The translations under genes were made by a program, and so were the position numbers. From Mactra quadrangularis (lineage: Eukaryota > Mollusca > Bivalvia > Venerida > Mactridae): a DNA stretch of 64,000 bases. The DNA lies in NCBI GenBank assembly GCA_025267735.1, contig CM046311.1, positions 32,464,895 to 32,528,894 on the forward strand. The letters are read 5' to 3'. The notes under the pieces are model-generated. The model had not been told where the DNA came from. It searched no databases and was given only the letters and a program-made list of their open reading frames with translations. Positions 58,501 to 64,000 of the stretch are shown here, in pieces (the stretch's first letter is position 1; each line of letters begins with the position of its first letter).

Positions 58501-61500
58501 GGTAATTCATGTGACAAAGTTCATGTTCAAAGCTTTGGTAATTCATGTGACAATGTTCATGTTCAGGACTCTGGTAATTCATGTGACAATGTTCATGTTC
58601 AGGTCCCTGGTAATTCATGTGACAATGTGTATGTTCAAAGCTTTGGTTATTCATGTGACAAAGTTCATGTTCAAAGCTTCGGTAATTCATGTGACAAAGT
58701 TCATGTTCAAAGCTTTGTTAATTCATGTGACAATGTTCATGTTCAGGGCTCTGGTAATTCATAATACTATGTTCATGTTCAGGACTCTGGTAATTCATGT
58801 GACATTGTTCATGTTCAGGTCTCTTCTTACTCATGTATGTTCAGGATTCTGGTTATTCAATTAACTGTGTTCATGTGTAAAGCGCTAGTTATTCAAGCTA
58901 TAATTTTCGTGTTCAAAGCTCTTGTAATACATGTAACAATGTTGATGTTTAGGACTTTGGTAATTCATTTGACAATGTTCATGTTTAGGACATTGGTAAT
59001 TCATGCTACAATGTTCATATTTAAAGCTCTAGTAATTCATGTGACAATGTTCATGTTCAGGGCTCTGGTAATTCATGTGACAATGTTCATGTTCAGGACT
59101 CTGGTAATTCATGTGATAATGTTCATGTTCAAGACTCTAGTATTTCATGTAACAATGTTCATGTTCAGGACTCTGAAAATTCATGTGATAATGTTTATGT
59201 TTAGGACTCTGGTAATTCATGTGACAATGTTCGTGTTTAGGACTCTGGTAATTCATTTGACAATGTTCATGTTCAGGACTCTTGTAGTTCATGTAACTAT
59301 GTTCATGTTCAGTAGTCTGGTAATTCATGTGACAATGTTCATGTTCAGGTCTCTTCTTACTCATGTACTGATGTTTATGTTCAAGAATCGGTTATTCAAT
59401 TAACTATGTTCATGACTTGTGTAAAGCTCTAGTTATTCAGGCTATAATTTTCCTGTTCAAAGCTCTTGTAATTCATGTAACAATGTTCATGTTTCTGACT
59501 TTGGTAATTCATGTGACAATGTTCATGGTTAGGACATTGGTAATTCATGCGACAATGTTCATGTTTAAAGCTCTAGTAATTCATGTGACAATGTTCATGT
59601 TCAGGACTCTGGTAATTCATGTGACACTGTTCATGTTCAGGTCTCTGGTAATTCATGTGACAATGTGTATGTTCAAAGCTTTGGTAATTCATGTGACAAA
59701 GTTCATGTTCAAAGCTTCGGTAATTCATGTGACAAAGTTCATGTTCAAAGCTTTGGTAATTCATGTGACAATGTTCATGTTCAGGGCTCTGGTAATTCAT
59801 AATACTATGTTCATGTTCAGTACTCTGGTAATTCATGTGACAATATTCATGTTCAGGTCTCTGGTAATTCATGTGACAATGTGTATGTTCAAAGCTTTGA
59901 TAATTCATGTGACAAAGTTCATGTTCAAAGCTTCGGTAATTCATGTGACAAAGTTCATGTTCAAAGCTTTGGTAATTCATGTGACTATGTTCATGTTCAG
60001 GGCTCTGGTAATTCATAATACTATGTTCATGTTCAGGACTCTGGTAATTCATGTGACAATGTTCATGTTCAGGTCTCTGGTAATTCATGTGACAATGTGT
60101 ATGTTCAAAGCTTTGGTAATTCATGTGACAATGTGTATGTTCAAAGCTTTGGTAATTCATGTGACAAAGTTCATGTTCAAAGCTTTGGTAATTCATGTGA
60201 CAATGTTCATGTTCAGGGCTCTGGTACTTCATAATACTATGTTCATGTTCAGGACTCTGGTAATTCATGTGACATTGTTCATGTTCAGGTCTCTTCTTAT
60301 TCATGTATGTTCAGGATTCTGGTTATTCAATTAACTGTGTTCATGTGTAAAGCGCTAGTAATTCAAGCTATAATTTTCGTTTTCAAAGCTCTTGTAATAC
60401 ATGTAACAATGTTGATGTTTAGGACTTTGGTAATTCATTTGACAATGTTCATGTTTAGGACATTGGTAATTCATGCTACAATGTTCATATTTAAAGCTCT
60501 AGTAATTCATGTGACAATGTTCATGTTCAGGGCTCTGGTAATTCATGTGATAATGTTCATGTTCAAGACTCTAGTATTTCATGTAACAATGTTCATGTTC
60601 AGGACTCTGAAAATTCATGTGATAATGTTCATGTTTAGGACTCTGGTAATTCATGTGACAATGTTCGTGTTTAGGACTCTGGTAATTCATTTGACAATGT
60701 TCATGTTCAGGATTCTTGTAGAGTTCATGTAACTATGTTCATGTTCAGTAGTCTGGTAATTCATGTGACAATGTTCATGTTCAGGTCTCTTCTTACTCAT
60801 GTACTGATGTTTATGTTCAAGAATCGGTTATTCAATTGACTATGTTCATGTGTAAAGCTCTAGTTATTCAGGCTATAATTTTCCTGTTCAAAGCTCTTGT
60901 AATTCATGTAACAATGTTTATGTTTCTGACTTTGGTAATTCATGTGACAATGTTCATGGTTAGGACATTGGTAATTCATGCGACAATGTTCATGTTTAAA
61001 GTTCTAGTAATTCATGTTACAATGTTCATGTTCAGGGCTCTGGTAATTCATAATACTATGTTCATGTTCAGGACTCTGGTAATTCATGTGACAATGTTCA
61101 TGTTCAGGTCTCTGGTAATTCATGTGACAATGTGTATGTTCAAAGCTTTGATAATTCATGTGACAAAGTTCATGTTCAAAGCTTCGGTAATTCATGTGAC
61201 AAAGTTCATGTTCAAAGCTTTGGTAATTCATGTGACAATGTTCATGTTCAGGGCTCTGGTAATTCATAATACTATGTTCATGTTCAGGACTCTGGTAATT
61301 CATGTGACATTGTTCATGTTCAGGTCTCTTCTTACTCATGTATGTTCAGGATTCTGGTTATTCAATTAACTGTGTTCATGTGTAAAGCGCTAGTTATTCA
61401 AGCTATAATTTTCGTGTTTAAAGCTCTTGTAATACATGTAACAATGTTGATGTTTAGGACTTTGGTAATTCATTTGACAATGTTCATGTTTAGGACATTG

Positions 61501-64000
61501 GTAATTCATGCTACAATGTTCATATTTAAAGCTCTAGTAATTCATGTGACAATGTTCATGTTCAGGGCTCTGGTAATTCATGTGACAATGTTCATGTTCA
61601 GGACTCTGGTAATTCATGTGATAATGTTCATGTTCATGTCTCTGGTAATTCATGTAACAATGTTCATGTTCAGGACTCTAGTAATACATATGACCATGTT
61701 CAGGTCTCTGGTAATTCATGTGACAATGTTCATGTTCAGGGTTCTGGTAATTCATGTGATAATGTTCATGTTCAAGACTCTAGTATTTCATGTAACAATG
61801 TTCATGTTCCGGACTCTGAAAATTCATGTGATAATGTTCATGTTTAGGACTCTGGTAATTCATGTGACAATGTTCGTGTTTAGGACTCTGGTAATTCATT
61901 TGACAATGTTCATGTTCAGGATTCTTGTAGTTCATGTAACTATGTTCATGTTCAGTAGTCTGGTAATTCATGTGACAATGTTCATGTTCAGGTCTCTTCT
62001 TACTCATGTACTGATGTTTATGTTCAAGAATCGGTTTTTCAATTAACTATGTTCATGTGTAAAGCTCTAGTTATTCAGGCTATAATTTTCCTGTTCAAAG
62101 CTCTTGTAATTCATGTAACAATGTTTATGTTTTTGACTTTGGTAATTCATGTGACAATGTTCATGGTTAGGTAATTGGTAATTCATGCGACAATGTTCAT
62201 GTTCAAAGCTCTAGTAATTCATGTGACAATGTTCATGTTCAGGACTCTGGTAATTCATGTGACATTGTTCATGTTCAGGACTCTGGTAATTCATGTGACA
62301 ATGTTCATGTTCATGTCTCCGGTAATTCATGTGACAATGTGTATGTTCAAAGCTTTGATAATTCATGTGAGAAAGTTCATGTTCAAAGCTTTGGTAATTC
62401 ATGTGACAAAGTTCATGTTCAAAGCTTTGGTAATTCATGTGACAATGTTCATGTTCAGGGCTCTGGTAATTCATAATACTATGTTCATGTTCAGGACTCT
62501 GGTAATTCATGTGACAATATTCATGTTCAGGTCTCTGGTAATTCATGTGACAATGTGTATGTTCAAAGCTTTGGTAATTCATGTGACAAAGTTCATGTTC
62601 AAAGCTTCGGTAATTCATGTGACAAAGTTCATGTTCAAAACTTTGGTAATTCATGTGACAATGTTCATGTTCAGGGCTCTGGTAATTCATAATACTATGT
62701 TCATGTTCAGGACTCTGGTAATTCATGTGACATTGTTCATGTTCAGGTCTCTTCTTACTCATGTATGTTCAGGATTCTGGTTATTCAATTAACTGTGTTC
62801 ATGTGTAAAGCGCTAGTAATTCAAGCTATAATTTTCGTTTTCAAAGCTCTTGTAATACATGTAACAATGTTGATGTTTAGGACTTTGGTAATTCATTTGA
62901 CAATGTTCATGTTTAGGACATTGGTAATTCATGCTACAATGTTCATATTTAAAGCTCTAGTAATTCATGTGACAATGTTTATGTTCAGGGCTCTAGTAAT
63001 TCATGTGACAATGTTCATGTTCAGGACTCTGGTAATTCATGTGATAATGTTCATGTTCAAGACTCTTGTATTTCATGTAACAATGTTCATGTTCAGTAGT
63101 CTGGTTATTCATGTGACAATGTTCATGTTCAGGTCTCTTCTTACTCATGTACTGATGTTTATGTTCAAGAATCGGTTATTCAATTAACTATGTTCATGTG
63201 TAAAGCTCTAGTTATTCAGGCTATAATTTTCCTGTTCAAAGCTCTTGTAATTCATGTAACTATGTTTATGTTTCTGACTTTGGTAATTCATGTGACAATG
63301 TTCATGGTTAGGACATTGGTAATTCATGCGACAATGTTCATGTTTAAAGCTCTAGTAATTCATGTGACAATGTTCATGTTCAGGACTCTGGTAATTCATG
63401 TGACAATGTTCATGTTCAGGTCTCTGGTAATTCATGTGACAATGTGTATGTTCTAAGCTTCGGTAATTCATGTGAGAAAGTTCATGTTCAAAGCTTCGGT
63501 AATTCATGTGACAAAGTTCATGTTCAAAGCTTTGGTAATTCATGTGACAATGTTCATGTTCAGGGCTCTGGTAATTCATAATACTATGTTCATGTTCAGG
63601 ACTCTGGTAATTCATGTGACAATGTTCATGTTCAGGTCTCTGGTAATTCATGTGACAATGTGTATGTTCAAAGCTTTGATAATTCATGTGACAAAGTTCA
63701 TGTTCAAAGCTTCAGTAATTCATGTGACAAACTTCATGTTCAAAGCTTTGGTAATTCATGTGACAATGTTCATGTTCAGGGCTCTGGTAATTCATAATAC
63801 TATGTTCATGTTCAGGACTCTGGTAATTCATGTGACAATGTTCATGTTCAGGTCCCTGGTAATTCATGTGACAATGTGTATGTTCAAAGCTTTGTTAATT
63901 CATGTGACAAAGATCATGTTCAAAGCTTCGGTAATTCATGTGACAAAGTTCATGTTCAAAGCTTTGGTAATTCATGTGACAATGTTCATGTTCAGGGCTC
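55548..64000. repeat. 36-bp satellite array with higher-order structure, at least 8.4 kb
   Basis: The basic unit is 36 bp (GGTAATTCATGTGACAATGT followed by TCATGTTCAGGACTCT-type sequence), about 235 units, continuing past the window end. Variant units carry GACAAAGTTCATG, CAAAGCTTCGG/CAAAGCTTTGG, CATAATACTATG or CAATGTGTATG. Two special junctions containing TTCAATTAACT alternate: type J1 (AACTGTGTTCATGTGTAAAG then CGCTAG) near 58859, 60328, 61363 and 62787, and type J2 (AACTATGTTCATGTGTAAAG then CTCTAG, TTTTCCTG) near 57932, 59397, 60835, 62040 and 63181. Repeat length divisible by three keeps several frames open on both strands (LVIHVTMFMFRT on plus, MNYQSPEHEHCH on minus). It probably lies in an intron following the exon at 55192-55294. 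Confidence 0.96.

Noticed and set aside
55548..64000. Regular 36-bp repeats as a CRISPR array
   Set aside because: The repeats are directly adjacent with no unique spacers, and the context is an animal genome.

Overview
The window is AT-rich animal nuclear DNA with spliced genes, TATA promoters, tRNA-derived SINEs, many short inverted-repeat transposons and large tandem arrays. A temptin-like secreted protein gene and the repeat types point to a mollusc (bivalve or gastropod). The phylum is inferred and the species is unknown. There is nothing prokaryotic: no operons, no rRNA, no CRISPR.

Layout. 1-3.5 kb: no recognised gene; a perfect 22-bp inverted repeat lies about 2.1 kb apart (160/2272). 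3.6-5.65 kb, minus strand: two exons of a temptin-like gene. 3.8-18 kb: mobile-element territory, with a palindromic MITE, a SINE split by a 395-bp MITE, a 1.8-kb composite element holding an inner inverted-repeat element, a 27-bp minisatellite, a hAT-like 260-bp MITE with target duplication, a MITE nested in a MITE, several tRNA-like SINE heads and a small hairpin. 18-41 kb, plus strand: a tandem cluster of three small secreted cysteine-rich genes that end in a WAP (four-disulfide core) domain. They share a TATA box about 100 bp before the ATG and a CCAAT motif 46-49 bp before the TATA. All introns are phase 1, so each cysteine module is an exon cassette. Gene 1 has one more six-cysteine module than genes 2 and 3.

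Genes 2 and 3 belong to a segmental duplication. Their last exons have the same WAP coding sequence, and 5-7 kb of downstream sequence is repeated (about 27.7-34.4 kb and 39.6-44.7 kb). Comparing the copies dates several insertions: a 295-bp TA-flanked MITE and an approximately 890-bp block that contains a 402-bp MITE with a 9-bp target duplication are present only in copy 1. A cysteine-containing open exon-like frame lies downstream in both copies.

44.7-47.5 kb: an approximately 165-bp repeat, then low-complexity AT-rich DNA. 47.5-47.7 kb, minus strand: one candidate coding exon of an unknown gene. 48.2-49 kb: a 748-bp element with an 8-bp target duplication. 51.7-55.3 kb, plus strand: four exons with compatible phases whose peptide resembles THADA, the large ARM/HEAT-type partner of the tRNA C32 2'-O-methyltransferase FTSJ1. 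The array starting at 55.55 kb and running off the end (at least 8.4 kb of a 36-bp repeat with higher-order organisation) therefore probably sits in a THADA-like intron. Long ORFs in the tandem arrays on both strands are by-products of repeat length divisible by three or of low complexity, and I do not treat them as genes.
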